Assembly (NCBI GenBank): GCA_914767715.1
Contig: OU612065.1
Location: 18,414,001 to 18,478,000 of the forward strand
Origin: Membranipora membranacea
Lineage: Eukaryota; Bryozoa; Gymnolaemata; Cheilostomatida; Membraniporidae
DNA length: 64,000 bases
Direction of reading: 5' to 3'
The position numbers and the translations under genes were made by a program. Position 1 is the stretch's first letter. Each line of letters begins with the position of its first letter. Positions 11,132 to 25,500 of this stretch are shown here, piece after piece. Under the pieces are notes generated by a model. That model was not told the DNA's origin and did not search any database. It saw only the letters and a program-made list of their open reading frames with translations.

Positions 11132-11689
11132 CTTTACTGATGCTAAGGGTGCTAAGGGTCTCTGTAACATCACATTGGATATCTCCATCACTATACCACT
11201 CTGGCGAGCCAATAACTTTGAAGTCATCAAAAATGTGAAAAGATTACCCTGTGCATCACATGGAAGACTTTTCACTTCTGTCTCATTGAGAACATAATCT
11301 CATACTTGGAAATCAGTGATAATTCCTCGAAACATCTCACTTTCTGTCAAGCCTCCACCTATTGTCACAAAGAACCATGAACTATATATATGTAAGACAA
11401 TAAGTTTGAAAAGATAAGGTAACTCTGTGATTTCAGCTCAGTGTAAAAAATCATTGTTCACAAGTGTGTTCAACTTTTATATAAATCGTCCTTTAAGTCA
11501 TCATTACAAGTTCCCAAGAGTTGCAGTTTTTCCTCGGATAGTGAGCAAAATTAATGGGTTCAATATACCTGGCTCGTCTTGGTCATTCAATAAGACCATT
11601 GTACTGCCATTTGGTATTTCATTGTTCTTGTTGTCAGCTACTTGGGCTACCAACAGCATGTTTCCATCTCCATTCACATCATAAAACCA
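11132..11689 (-). pseudogene. Decayed pentraxin-module exon pair
   Basis: Two exons at 11569-11689 and 11132-11358 are clear copies of the pentraxin exons at 3063-3183 and 2650-2865. The first is intact: same 121-nt length, same splice phase, ending GSTMVLLNDQDEP. The second carries a TGA where the other copy has the Trp codon of FQVWDY, two extra T residues after the GNLFTF stretch that shift the frame, and a 9-nt tandem duplication near its end (227 nt against 216). Splice sites remain recognisable. The exon cannot encode a full module and is best read as a recently broken remnant of the upstream gene copy. Confidence 0.72.
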
Positions 11690-13322
11690 CTGTGGTAAAA
11701 AACAGAAAAAATTAAATAAAGACAAAACGCCGTCGTGTAGCTGTCTGGCTGGTGCACACTTTAATAGTTCTATAAATGTCTATAAATTTTTAAGAGCACC
11801 ATCAATTTACAGTCTTTCTGAGTGTTTGACCTTCCATGTAAGTCAAAGTAGAAGCATAAAGAGAGGCTTACACCTGGAGCAAAGTTAGTATTTCTACAAT
11901 TAGCTAATGATCAAACATGTTATTCAATCCACTGTAATCATTTTGGTCTGGGTCAGCCATTTGGTCAAGTATTAGTTTAGACATACAATCATACAAAATT
12001 TAGGGTAATAATTATACCCCATACACTTTAGAAAAGGGAGATAAATTTGACTGATCAATTATTACGAATTGTTCGTTTAAAACTGAAAGCATCTCATTTG
12101 GGTGTATAATTAAAGCTCAGGTATTCTGTAATTCCTTATCGATGAGAAAACAACAGGGCGATCAGGTCGATATATCCAACACCATGACCATCGGTGGCCT
12201 TGATGCGAGAAGTTGCATGTCTTGTCAATGGGCGTTACCAATTAGTTTGCCTCTAAATCTAAATTTTTAATGAATAATCACTGTCAAGGTGGCCTGTAGT
12301 CCTTCTAAATGTAGGGCACAAGACTCTCAATTATGAGAGAAAATTATAATTAATAAGGCCCATATAGTGACTGGATCAATCCAATACTGTTTCCCATTTG
12401 TGGTGCAATTGATGTAAGTGATTGGTATTACTGCAAAAATCCCTTGGATTTTCGACTGCTTTGTACTGTTGTTTCAGTTATTTCCTCTGCAGATCTTTGT
12501 TAAAATCTGGTACCCTTGCCTCTTCCTCCTCCAATTATCACACTAATCGTACTAAATAAACTGAGCTTGATACATCAACAGAAACAGTCATCCAACTGAA
12601 AAATGTGGTGGTGATGATGTGTTTATTATTCCAATCTGTGCAAGTTCACTTCTGGATATGTTCAAGGTGAATGCTGCTTCTATTGCTTAAGTATAAACCA
12701 TAACCTCTTAATCAGTTGCTCAATTTAATTCCTGGTTAAACCATTCACACTCGGGAGTAATTAATTTTGTATAAATTTTGCGCAGCAATTCCTTTCTCTA
12801 GAAAAATGTTTTGGCATTCCATTCGATACACAAGCCTGGCATGGTTTTATAATATATTACACAGTAATGCTGTAAAACACTAATAATTATGCGGTAACAA
12901 AAAAATACAATATTGAAAGAGATTCAAAAGTAAAATTGACAATAAAACATATTCCTAAAGCAGGGGGCAGAAAATAGTCATATCAAACAACAAATATAAC
13001 AGTTGTAAGAGTTGGTAGGTGTGGAAAAAAAGACCAAAAACAATGCGCGGAAAATGCTTCAAAAGAGGCATCATTTTGCATGAATTATAAATAACTATTA
13101 TACCAAAAATAGTGACAGAAAACTAGGGAGACAAGTACAGTAAATCAAATCCAATCCTTAAAGCAATATGAGATTATACTAAAATATGAAAAAAAAACCA
13201 GCAGGTAGTGTGACCAATCAAGTTGCGAAAATGGCAGTAGCAAAACAAAATCAATTGGTGTAGTTGGTTGATATGGTCTGCACTCTTCTAATTATCACAG
13301 TCTAAATTTTGTAACGGGAATG
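11690..13322. other. Intergenic, no gene seen
   Basis: About 1.6 kb of AT-rich sequence between the decayed pentraxin exons and the 3' end of the alpha2delta-like gene. It should contain the 3' UTR of the latter. I see no open frame with recognisable content and no convincing repeat. Confidence 0.5.
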
Positions 13323-13536
13323 CTATAGTAAGTACTGAGAGAAATTCAGGGATAAAAACAAAACAATAGAGATTAATATATAAGATGGGGAGGGAATAAC
13401 TCCTGCCTGGTAATCGCAGGGCACATCAATATCTCTAAGCTGTGGGCATTTATTCTGCTCTAGTAAGGTGACAGCATCCGAGCCTTCATCGGCGCATGTA
13501 CCATTAATTATACGATATGCTCCAGCGTTTACGATC
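13323..13536 (-). other. Terminal alpha2delta exon with candidate GPI-anchor signal
   Basis: Enters in phase 2 and ends at TAG (13323-13325). It reads AYRIINGTCADEGSDA, then VPCDYQAG, then a hydrophobic run VIPSPSYILISIVLFLSL that ends NFSQYLL. The small-residue site (QAG) followed by a hydrophobic stretch that ends the protein, with no basic cytoplasmic tail, is the layout of a GPI-transamidase signal. Vertebrate alpha2delta-1 ends the same way. It could instead be a plain membrane anchor. Confidence 0.7.
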
Positions 13537-16500
13537 CTGTAAAAAAAAAGAATCTTAGAATCAGGAAGTTGAAATTGACATAAGTTCTTGATATTTCTTG
13601 GGTTTGAAATATGTAAGAAATTGTAAGCATTATTCCTTTCACTTTGAGGTTGTAGTTAACATGTGCAATAAAAAGAAAATCAAGATGCTTGGCAAATCAA
13701 AAGAGGGTTGAAAACCTGTGTTTAAGAATGATAAGACCTAATAATCCTACTAATAATTATTATAATTCTATATAAGAGAGAAGGGTTTATGAAACAAATT
13801 CATATCATTATTGTTTACTTGATGCTTTATCTTGGTTCTGCGGTTTGAAGAAATTATGAGGTATTACCTAGACCAAAATAGGTATTGCAGTTGTCGGATG
13901 ATAAAAACTGAACTCACTTTTGAGTTATGCGGCAGTTGAAATTGAAGAAATTGTTTTGTTGTACATTCTTCCAGTTTTCTATGACTAGGAGAAACAGGTT
14001 AGTCCTTGGCAGAGCAGTTACATAATAGAATCCCTGCATACATGGTCCTGTTACATTTCCTGTCAGCATTCCACTTGGACCTAAAAAGTAAGCGATTGTA
14101 ATAGGCTTGTGTGTACAGTTTTCCCACAGTTGTCGCATTGTACCCTAGTGTTCCAGGTACCCCAGTGTGCCAGATTCACTAGTTTGGCAGGTACCCTTAT
14201 GTGACAGGTACCTTCATGTGACAGGTACCCTTATGTGACAGGTACCCTAGTGTGGCAGGTACAATATTGCTGCAGGTACCCTGGAGTGACAGGCACCCTA
14301 GTCTGGCAGGTGAGCAAAGTGGTAGTGGTGTGTATGATAAAAGTCATTGAGGTATCTTGCAGTATAACATTTAAGTTCTTTAGAACACAACTAACTTTTC
14401 TGATCCAACTGGGCTTTGAACTGAGCTTCACAGGCCAAAGTCAAATCCACAAATCACTTTATCTCAGGACTGGTAAGTCTGAATTTCATCTCTCAGATTT
14501 ACTCATCATTCTTACCTAACGCAGAAGTGTTCACAGAGAAGCTGACGAGATCCTGTATACAGCCGTAGTTATTAGAGAACTTTGGTATGGGTCCTTTCTC
14601 CTTGTAATAGTTATCCTGCTCTTCAGGATTCTTAGGTAGTCCCTTCAATGTCACCTTCAAACCACAAGAGATGTTGTAAATGCAAAACGCTGACAAAAAG
14701 GTTCTTTTACTATCGTCAACTTTGACCCGTACATCATTACTAAAATACTCTAAGATTTTTTTCGAGAAAACTAAGACTCAGCTCCAAGTCGAAGTGACAT
14801 ATTGCCAACATATCAGTTAGTATATAATTAACAGCAAAGTACTATTAGGATTTGACCAATATAAAATGGAGCGCAACTAATTATTCATTAAATGTAACCA
14901 ATTAATTATATCAGTTGATTATTATTAGGTCTATGAATGTCGCCAACCTTCTGGGCACTGGATATTTCACAAGTACCCTGGAACTCGACAGAGTCCTTCC
15001 TGATGAACAGTCCGTGTTTGAAGATGAGCTCTCTCATAATTTCACCTTCCTTCTTCCCCATTGTGACACCAGCGTATTTACCTTCTTCCATATCTTTCAC
15101 AAGCTGGAAATCAGGATCCACAATCATCTTTGCCGAGGTATCAAACAGGTAACAACTATAAACATAAGAAAATATCGGTTCACTTTTAACATAGCAAATA
15201 TGTCCTTAGAAGGCACAACATTCTCATCATTGTTAAACCAAAGGCATGCAAAAGTTTCTTTCCAGTTAACCTCTACGTTGCTGTAGATTACATCTGATGC
15301 CCAATATGACAGGTTGTGAGTTCTATATTGCTCGTAATCTGACCAGGCTAACCATAGATATAAACGTCATGTCATGTCATTAAGTCTAATATAGATATTT
15401 TAATACTCCATACCGCGTCTGGCATCCAGGTTCACCATTCGGACAAGTGTAACTCTGTGTGGTGGAACATGACCTTGTACTGTTTGGGTCACTAGACTTC
15501 ATTATGCCCATGATTTTCTCATGGAAATCCTTGTACATGATGTCTAAGCTGGTCACTCCCTCCACTCTCTCTGTGGCACATCTATGTTTGGTTCTGTTGA
15601 ATCCTGGACCTTTACTTACATAACAAGATCCTGTAAAAAGTAGCGTATTGGAGATTTGTTCTGATATTTTTATGATTATAGCATCAGATAATAGATGATG
15701 AATACTGACCAGCTATAATACATAGCGTTGACAGCAAAAATGTCACATTATTCGACTCGATAAGTGGCTAAAATGACTGTTGAATCATCTGCTGGGATGA
15801 AATTGAAAGAAAGATAGTGATGTTTTTACACAATATCCAAGCATTTTATATCTTTGTTGAAAGTTATAGGTCTTCTATGAGGGCATGTTCAATTTTTCTG
15901 AGTACCCAGTGACACCAGTTCAATAGTAACACATGCGTTGTGGGAATGTTGATAACACGTACTATTGAGAATTGATACCCACCACTTATACAGTCCTCAT
16001 CCCTATCACAGAGACAGCCACCTGGATACGGCCCTTTATCTCCCCATCGGGAGAGACACTCTGACATATTACGGGGAGTTATCCCCTCAAATAGAGCTTG
16101 TGATATGGTGATAATCTTCCCCACACCAGCAGAGTCCATATAGGGAGTGGCTATAGATGTCTTTGACGGGGAGGCAGCAGAACGTTTGTACCATGGTCGC
16201 CTAGAAATAATACCAGATTGAATTTGAAATCATTTATAACATTTTGCGACAGCTCAGATCTAAATGGTTACCAAGTAGCAAATAATATATTCTGACCAAT
16301 AAAGGCAATAGTTAATAACCTGCAATTTTACTCCCTTCCAAGAAGGACGTGGGGTTTATTGCTGTACATGAGTGTGAATAATAATTGTACGGTATTATAG
16401 CGGTTGTGGGCTCGACTCTTTTTTTTTGAGCAGACAACTATGAATTCTAGATTTGATCATTTTATTCCATCCACAACTGCAGAACACTTCCCATGCAGTA

Positions 16501-19500
16501 TTTTACTTACGCAGTAGGATCGTACGACCTCTTTGACCTATGACCTGGATAAGTCCTGAATACGCCACTTCTGAGACCTAAATACGTCCACATCACTTTA
16601 TCAAGAGCTTCAAAGTTTCTCTTCTTCCATTCGATCTCTATCGGCTGTGTGATGAGCACGTCAGCCCTGAAACATTGACACAGTGTCAAAAAAGCATAAA
16701 ATGGGCAGAATATTTTTTTAAACTACACTGGGTTACAGATATTGGCCTTAGCATTATAGCAGTCATCTGACATAAGCGCATGTATAAAGGATACATACCA
16801 AAACAACATAAGAGATTGGGACACATTTGTGGCAATTAGTAGATGCAGCCACATATGATCAATGCAGAAAAACAGTGTCTGTTGGGTAGGATGATGAAAG
16901 GAGGTGTGCACTGCAATTGAATTTGCTGCAACACGCAACTAGATATTTTACAAGATATGTAAGCCACAGAGGCAACCATGCCCTATTACACTATTGTATT
17001 AGTGTAAAGGTCTGTTAGGTTTGAACCAGGGGGGGGGTTTGAAGTTTGAACTAGACCCAAGTTTGGACCAGTGTGCTTGTATTCGGAGTTGCTCCCCCTC
17101 TGACATGGGGCTTATTGATGGAGGGGAAGCAACTGGAATGCAAGTAAACTCGATAAAACTTGATCTAGGTTTAAACAAGTAGTCATCATTGCATGTATCT
17201 ATTAGATATCATCACTTTCGAACATCAGGTCAAGAAGTTTTCACTACAGATAACCAATTTGATGAACGATGATGGGTGATTGCTTTTACCTGATTCCTTT
17301 CTCGTAGCGCTGCCGGCCCCTTTCGGAACATCCCATATCTTCTTCAACGCCATTTATCCATTTATGTGCCGCTACTGTCTTATTGGCTAAGTCATCGTCA
17401 AAGAAGTACTTCACTGAATCACAGTGGCACTTAGGAGCCAAGAATATTGAGGAATGTAGATAGGACACCCTTAATCCTAAATATGAAATGACATAATGAA
17501 CTATACAATGGTTTTAATACATTTCGAAAAACTATATTGTTCTTTTGACTGCCTATAAAAAATGACAGCAGAGTGTAAAAAGCTCTCAAAAACAGTAATA
17601 TAATATTGGATTGTTATTTTGATGTATGGATGACAACATTGATATATAAATCAGTGGATGATAATCAGGGTGTTTGTGTTGCAACGTCCTCGATCAAGTT
17701 TGACCTGATATGCTGGTACGCCTGCATTTGATCAACCAGCAGCCGATGACTCAAGGATTATGAGAGCACCATGTAAGCATCAATTACAAAACCCTAGTAT
17801 CATCACCCCTTGATCTTTGCATATCTGTGAGCTTTTCCCTTCTGTCTGCAAGGGTGGTATACAAATAATAATTACCTTCTGCCATCACCACATACCCTCA
17901 TGAAGGTGAGGACTGCCGCCTCGAGATAAAATCTATATTTATATCACCGAAACAAAAGTGTAGGACCAGATGACTGACATCAATAACTGCAGCATACTAT
18001 AGCTGCGACCCAAAGAGACTTGGCGGAGAACAGCGCTTAAGCAGATGAATGTGCACAACATCAAGTTGTGGGCGGAGGCTGGCGAGTGGCGAGACATCGG
18101 GATAGATTGAAGGGGAAGGAGAAGTAGTAGGAGAAGAAGTATTATCTTACCAGGGTACTTTGATTCATCATATTTGACTTCTAAATAAGGGAATACATCA
18201 GGAAGTTCTTTTCTGGCCAGCGTACTGTTGTACTCAATAAGTAGATTAAAGTAACTCCGGCGATCCATGGGCTGATATGGTGTCTTGTCTTCAGGTTCAA
18301 TGGAGCGTCGGTACTCCTGAAAAATCAAAAAATAACATTATCCTTGTATCACTGATATTATATACTATATATATTATAGTCCCCTTTTGACATGCAGTTG
18401 TAATGAAATCATATCCGAAAGAATACAAATCGGGGTCATAAAAGTGAAATAATAAACAGAAGTTGCAGCATCAAATAATGTGAGACACTACATGACCGAT
18501 ATGGAAAACATTTTCCCAGTAATTCTAATGAACCAACACAGAATCATCAGTAATGTTAAACCAAAAAAACATACAAATACTAGTTTGAAAAAAAAATTCC
18601 ATCATAACACTATCAAAAATACATAACTGTACACATACCATACATTTTGAAAACAGTGTTATGTATTCACGTTATTTATGTTAATGAACAAACCTCATCC
18701 GTAGGTGACAGTGAGAAGGCAAATCCAAACTCAGAGTCATTGAGAGCGGCATAGAAGTAAGTAGAAGGTACTCCTCTTCTGGCATCAGCTACATATAGAG
18801 AGCCGACGAGACCACTCCTCATACCCGTCTCTACTATAGAGAAGTTTGTCGGCGCTTTACCTCCGCTGATTTCCTTCTCCAGTTGAAAGATCGGTATGAA
18901 AAGTGGGTCCTCCTTCAACTGTAACAGAAACAAGAGTTAATTTAATATATCTATATATCTATATATGATATTATAGATTTATTTAATATATTCATTTAAT
19001 ATGTATTTAATTCACTTTCAAGCATCAGGCACAAATCATTCCAATGTCTGTTTTCTGATTATCTTATTTTCATCTCGATTGAATCTTTTTCTTCTTTTTC
19101 TCAATGGCTGATTTTGCAAAAAATTTATTCTTATCGAATGAAATTATCCCAATACGCCAGAATATGTAATATCATTATACATCAACCTATACGCATAATC
19201 ATACATTTGGCAAGCTGACATGTGTAAACATGTGCAGTCACTTGACATTACAGGTCACAGCCACATTCCTTTTCATTATACTGCCGTTACAAATTTACAG
19301 GTATACATTATGGTGTTTGTGTAGGATCAGCCAAACTAGACCACCAAAATAGCAAAGCTTGTCCAATAATGCAGAAGTGAGACCATCAGGTGATCTGGTA
19401 ACAGTCTGTTTGGAGGAATATCTCACTTTTTCATGGCCACAGCACCACCGTGATAAAAATTTTAGCTTTGAAATTGTAGGGGTAACAGAGAAAGCTATCA

Positions 19501-22500
19501 CAAATATTAATTCATTGAGCTTCACTTAATTCAATATGTTGAAATCAACGACTGCAATGCAATACTGCAAGGCCTTAGAATCTCAGCATTACAATGGCCT
19601 TGACTCAAATCCTCACACTTACATTGCTACTTGGCTTCATCAGCGGGTGGAAGATTGTCTCTCCCTCTTTATTGATAAGAAATGAGTAAACAGATCCCCA
19701 TTTATATCTGGCCATCTTAAACTCTATCTCATCCAAGGTACAATCGACACCTATCACTCCGATCGTGCTAAAAATTCAATCAAATCACAGATTGAAAGTT
19801 ACATTACTTTTAGACCACATTTTGTCAACTTGCCTGCATTCAGAGCTGCTCCCCTTCCACTGGTCATCCTGCAGGAAGGCAGGTAGTTAATTGTTGATCC
19901 ATTTGCCTGCGGCGTGACTAGTGGAAGGGAGCAGCTGAAATGCAGGCAATTAGATGAAACTTGATCTACATTAAGTTGGAGTGAGCCAACTATTTAGGAT
20001 ATGTAATTTATATTTCAGCGAGACAGAGCTTGGTCTTGGAAAGCGTAACTTGGACACCAAGAAATATCAAAACAATGAGGGAGTTCATTGACCGAAACAA
20101 CAACAGAGGGATGCGATGAATGATAGATCAGCAATTTATCGGGGACTGCCCTGCCAATTTAAAGTTTTGATATTCTTGTAATCGCTCGCATTTTATTCAC
20201 TCAAAGATAGCTTCCACAAACCAACTTCAACTAATGTTCAACCAAATATCTAAAGATTCAAACCAATTCACTAATATCTAACCTTTGAATTTGACTATCT
20301 AGTTAAAAGATTTTATAACCCATATAGTAGATAATTATTCTTACTTACTCTTTACTTATATCACTAACTATTGGTATAGCATGAGTGACCATCACGCCGA
20401 GACCTCCCATGTCCAGGTAAGGGGACGTCCATAGACCAGCCTCAGATCTAGCATTTGATGCCAAGAAACTAAAGTAATTACTCATCTCAGAAATAAGATT
20501 CTCTCCAGATAAAAGCTTCTTCATACTGCCTCTACAATTATCAGTAGAACAAAACATCAACAAAGCAGGGTGGGTGGGAACTCCCTGAACAAAGAAAGTC
20601 AATGTTGGCATATTATGAGTTGTCAGCTCCTCAGGCTCAGTTCTCAATAAGGAGATAACTCAATAATGTTAACATTCATTTCAGGATCGAGTTTAAAACA
20701 GTCAATTATTATTATTATACATTTCATATCATCCCTGCAAATGGTTCGCTTCATTAGCCATGATCAATAAAAACAAACCTGTTTTCACATGCCAATTTCC
20801 CAGGAAATAATTCCCCCTCATCCTTGGTTAAATAGCTGAATATTCTTGCATCCTGATTGGAGTTCCTCTCTTTGACTACATCCCATGTCTTAGTCCAGTT
20901 GTACTTACACACTGGTCCTGGGACATATCCACTCCTTGTGTAATAACCTGTGCATAAAAATGTGTCATCACAACTTCTTCTAAGGTCACCATCAAAAAAT
21001 AGCAGACCTTGACCAGCAAAGAGAATTGGTATTAGCAAAATAGACAGGTGACCACATACAATACAAATCACCTATGATCAACAACGAGAATTCATAACCT
21101 TTTTCATATATTGCGTTAGCCTTGTCGCGCAGCTAAAGAAGTAGGCTTAAGGCTAATGCTGTGTGGGTTCAAAAGTGCCAACCTGGAGAGAGGACAACTC
21201 CAAATAGAGGCTCAATTTAGAGCTCTGAAAACTGTCTATAGCAACAAGATACTGAAGGTAAAACCCACCAGGTCCACAGCGCACAAATTCCCCATCCGTG
21301 TCTTTACCATCAGTGATGAGTACTATTAATGATTGACAACCCGTACGTGACGCGCCAGATAATAAATCAAACGCCTTGTCAAATCCTCTCCTGCAACATT
21401 CACACAAAAAAACGAGATTCAAAATCAACTACACAGATCTGTATGTTGAAGCAAGGAGTAACATGTATTCTGTTCCTCCTTGTTTAAAGTGGGTGAACAG
21501 GTTTGGAAAAATATTGATTCCTTGTAATTTAATATTACCTGATGAATGATCAGAATATGACTAAATCAGTTGTCAGTCTCTCTTTAACAAGTAGAATTTA
21601 GCAAAGACTGGTAGAATTGAGAAAAGTAACAGCTGTTACTCCTTGGTAGAATCAAACCAAAGTTGAGTTGATAACTCAAACTAGGTCCACTTACTCCAGT
21701 TCACTCGTGCCGTTGGCCATGAGGTTATGAATCTTATCACTAAGATCTCGTCTGTGGGCATTAGTCGCTGCCACTAATTTATCCTGCTGACAACTTAGCA
21801 CCTCTGTAGTAAAGTACTTCCACCTATCACCAAAATAAAAATTATTATCTGTCCGGTGATTCTTGATATGCATGTCTTGTACTGTTAGTACTGGTCAGGT
21901 AAAAATTCAAACATCCTTATCAATGGAAAGACAACACCCACTTGGAAAGACAACCCGAGCTCACTAACAGTCCTAACCAGGGAGTTTAGGACCTAACCTT
22001 ATTCAGAGAGGAATCAGGTAGGGTGGGATGGGATCCCACCTTTTCTGGAGACCTCCCTCGCGGATAGGTGCTTATTTATCTATGTTTTTTTTTTAAATCT
22101 TGAAATATTTCTAATTCAAACCTGTATAGGAGAATGTTACTACAGCCAGGAATTCCCCAGCCCCTCCCTTTCTGCTTCAAGGATGATCTTGCAACTTTTC
22201 TATCTCTGCAGCATAGCGACAGTAATGTCGCCTTCCATCAAGAAAAGCAACTCCCGTGGTTTGAGGTTACCGTTTATCAAAACTATTGTTCCATTGCGTC
22301 CCAATATATTTCATATAAAAGTGGCTCACTATCACAATTTAGAAACATACACTAGGAGCATTTCATGCAAGTTTGTATTGAACAAAAGATATAACCTTCT
22401 TGATAATGTGATATGATGTCAAAGATGATTTAGATCTTGAATTAATCAAAGTGTACTGTACAAGCTTTCTTAACCAATCACATTGTTTCACTACAGCAAT

Positions 22501-25500
22501 TTTCAATTTTTTTCCTTTTTTCAAAGGAGGCAAGCCGTTTCCAGTTCTAGTTTCTGAACCTTTGAGCGAGCGATGTGATTGGCTGAGACCACCCATGTGG
22601 GTATACCTAAGTGACCAACATTGCTATAAAATTAAATACTGTTTCACTCACTTTCCGACCTCATCCCAGTGACTAGCTCTGGCGCATATTACATTAACGA
22701 AGTCTTGTTTAGTCAAAGTGCTGATGACGATCTTCGCAACAGCCTTCGCTATATCAAACTTTCCATTGTCATTCATAGACAAGCTGTCAAATAAAGAGGA
22801 TCCAAGATAAGCACAAAGTCATGCCTCTCGATTGACACTTAAAATGTACTTATATGGCAAGGCAGTGAATTTAAGCTATGTGACCGAAACCTGGTGAATG
22901 ATCACAGGTTATAATTGATGGGTGAATGTATAACTACATAAGCAACTTATACTATAACAACTAGATGTTTTACCTGTGTTATCATGATACGGGTGTATTG
23001 TATGCTTAGGATGCAGAGGATCTTGCACTTGGTCAGCACGCTAAGTTGGTTCAAAAACAATATTCTGGACTGTAGGGTATCATAATGATAGAGTTTACTT
23101 TTCGAGTTGCAAATATAGACAGTTTTCTGAGCTCTGTTTTAGGCCTCAATTCGGAGTTGTCCTCTCTCCAGTTTGGTACTTTTAACCCACGCCGCATAGG
23201 AAAAACGTGCTGAAAAGAGGGTTATCTTGAAAACCGCTTGTAATAGGATAAAAATTATTTTTGATTCAGAATCTGCAACATTGAAAACTCATATGGACAT
23301 AATTTGGGAAATAATTTTAGTATATGGATATTATAGCATTTTCTGCCTGTTTTGTGGACAATTTGGCAGAATTTTTTTATGATTTTTGTCACTAAAATTG
23401 AGATTTATCAACATTCAAGCCTCCAACGATCCAAATCATTTTTATCTTTACATAAGCGGTTTCCAAGATAACCCTCTTTCAGCAGGTTTTGCCTATGCGG
23501 CGTGGGTTAAAAGTACCAAACTGGAGAGAGGGCAACTTCGAATTGAGGCATAAATAAGAGCTCAGAAAATTGTCTATATATGGTCATAAAAGCTCATAAT
23601 AATTATATCAACAAATCGACTACAAAAACTACGGCATTGGAATGTTCGATAGCTTTAAAGAAAGTATTGGCATCTTTTTACCATCGTTGCACACATGATC
23701 GTGAAGGTTTTAGCCACTTCTTTTAACAAGTTTTTACAATCATAGTCCTTCTGCTTGGAATGATTTTTGCGTAAGGAAAAACTCCGAGTCAGTGTTTGAC
23801 AAAGGTATTACTGCTTTAGCTTGCATAAATTCTCTTGAGATTAGTTGGTAAAAGCAGTGGCATTCAGGGATTAGCTTCAGTTAATTGCATCATTGTAAAC
23901 ACCTTCATTCATCCGCATGTGTCATAATATTAAAGGAATTGTCGGCAGCATAGACATCATGGCCATAAATACCCTTTGGTCAAGAAAGTAAACTACCCAT
24001 AACAGGATAGTGATGAAGTACGCCAGCCCTGTCACACAGCCACCTTTTTGTGTTTTGGAAAGTAGCAGCATTATAGGGCTATAAGGACTCCCCAAAGTTT
24101 CAATAAGGCATTTCAATGGATACTTCAATATAACTAACTGGAGACATAACATGATTAATGGGAAATAAAAACTATTATAATAGTGCATCAGATTTGGATG
24201 GTAAATTATACTAAACAATTTTACCTGCAGTCGAGTATGATGACGACATCCTTCGGCCCACTAGTGGCAGCGATATACCACGGTCTGAGTCTGGGATCGT
24301 AATCGTTATAGAATCCAGCAAAATTAGTATCCCATTCACTGCCTGGAAAGAGCCTGAAAACCCCGGCTGTAGAACCAAAGTACTGCCACCTGTTGAAAAT
24401 TAGAAATTGGTATGTCAAAAGTGTGAAAATAATGTTTTGTGTAATGAAGTTTGAAAATATAGCCTCTTGAAAAGATCGCTGGTACAAATTTTTGATAGAT
24501 GAAATATGCACTAATGATTTGTTAACTGTCTATAATAACTTGTTATCGGCAAAAAACTATGTCGGTTTCACTATCTGGGTAGGTAACACACAAATATAGA
24601 GTAATTGTAGCCAAATCACAATCCCGTCTTTTCAAATTGGAAGTAAACCATGTAAACCATGAGATAGTATAAAAGTAGATTTGGTTAGATCAGCAGAACC
24701 CAGTTGTCGGCAGCTAGTTTTCTAATTTCCAATGTATAGGTAAATGATTGGATGGTCTGATAATAAATGACTAATGGACATAGATTACTGATGGATAACT
24801 CTAAGTAGCACTGCGGATAGGCAGACAGACAGCTTGCCAGCATCAGATTCTTGCACCCATAAACTTATAAATGATATATCATCACATTTACGTTCCCCTC
24901 AGTGCATTTTGTAAGTTTCCGTGGTTTGACATAATTGGTGTGTTTACGCTGTTGCGCAACCAACCATTTTTAAATCATCGTATCATCAAAACGTTCCATC
25001 ATCGAGAAATCACGTAGGATAACTGTTCCTATGAGATTTGGTGCGCTGATATTCAAAAGTAGAGAATGTTCAAGCAAGGTTCGAGTGTGAGGCAGTTTCA
25101 CTTATCCCTTACTACAGGTGATAACAAGATTACAATTACATGTATACTACATGCTGTAATATACCTGGGGCATCTGTTAGTTTAGTAAACAATTTTACAT
25201 AATTAACTCAAGATTTCAATCAATATGGCTGATTTCTTTGTTAATAGGATTTAACCCTAGCAAGTCTGAGTTTGAGCCTAGCTTTATCACAAAGTAAGGA
25301 TTTATCCTTACTCTGTGGCTATATCATCTTTACCCACTGCAATCTCTGTTTAGAGTTTATACCAAATGTAGCCCCTGATTTTCGCACGATTTTAAAAAGA
25401 TGGCAGACCTACCCTTTGCAAATAATATCATAGCACTGGATTTACATAATTGTTTCTGACTGTCTTCGCTTCTTGATTGCTGACAGACCTGTTCAGAACA

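Noticed and set aside
14915-15286. 123-codon plus-strand open frame
   Set aside because: It is antisense to the well-supported alpha2delta exon at 14977-15155.
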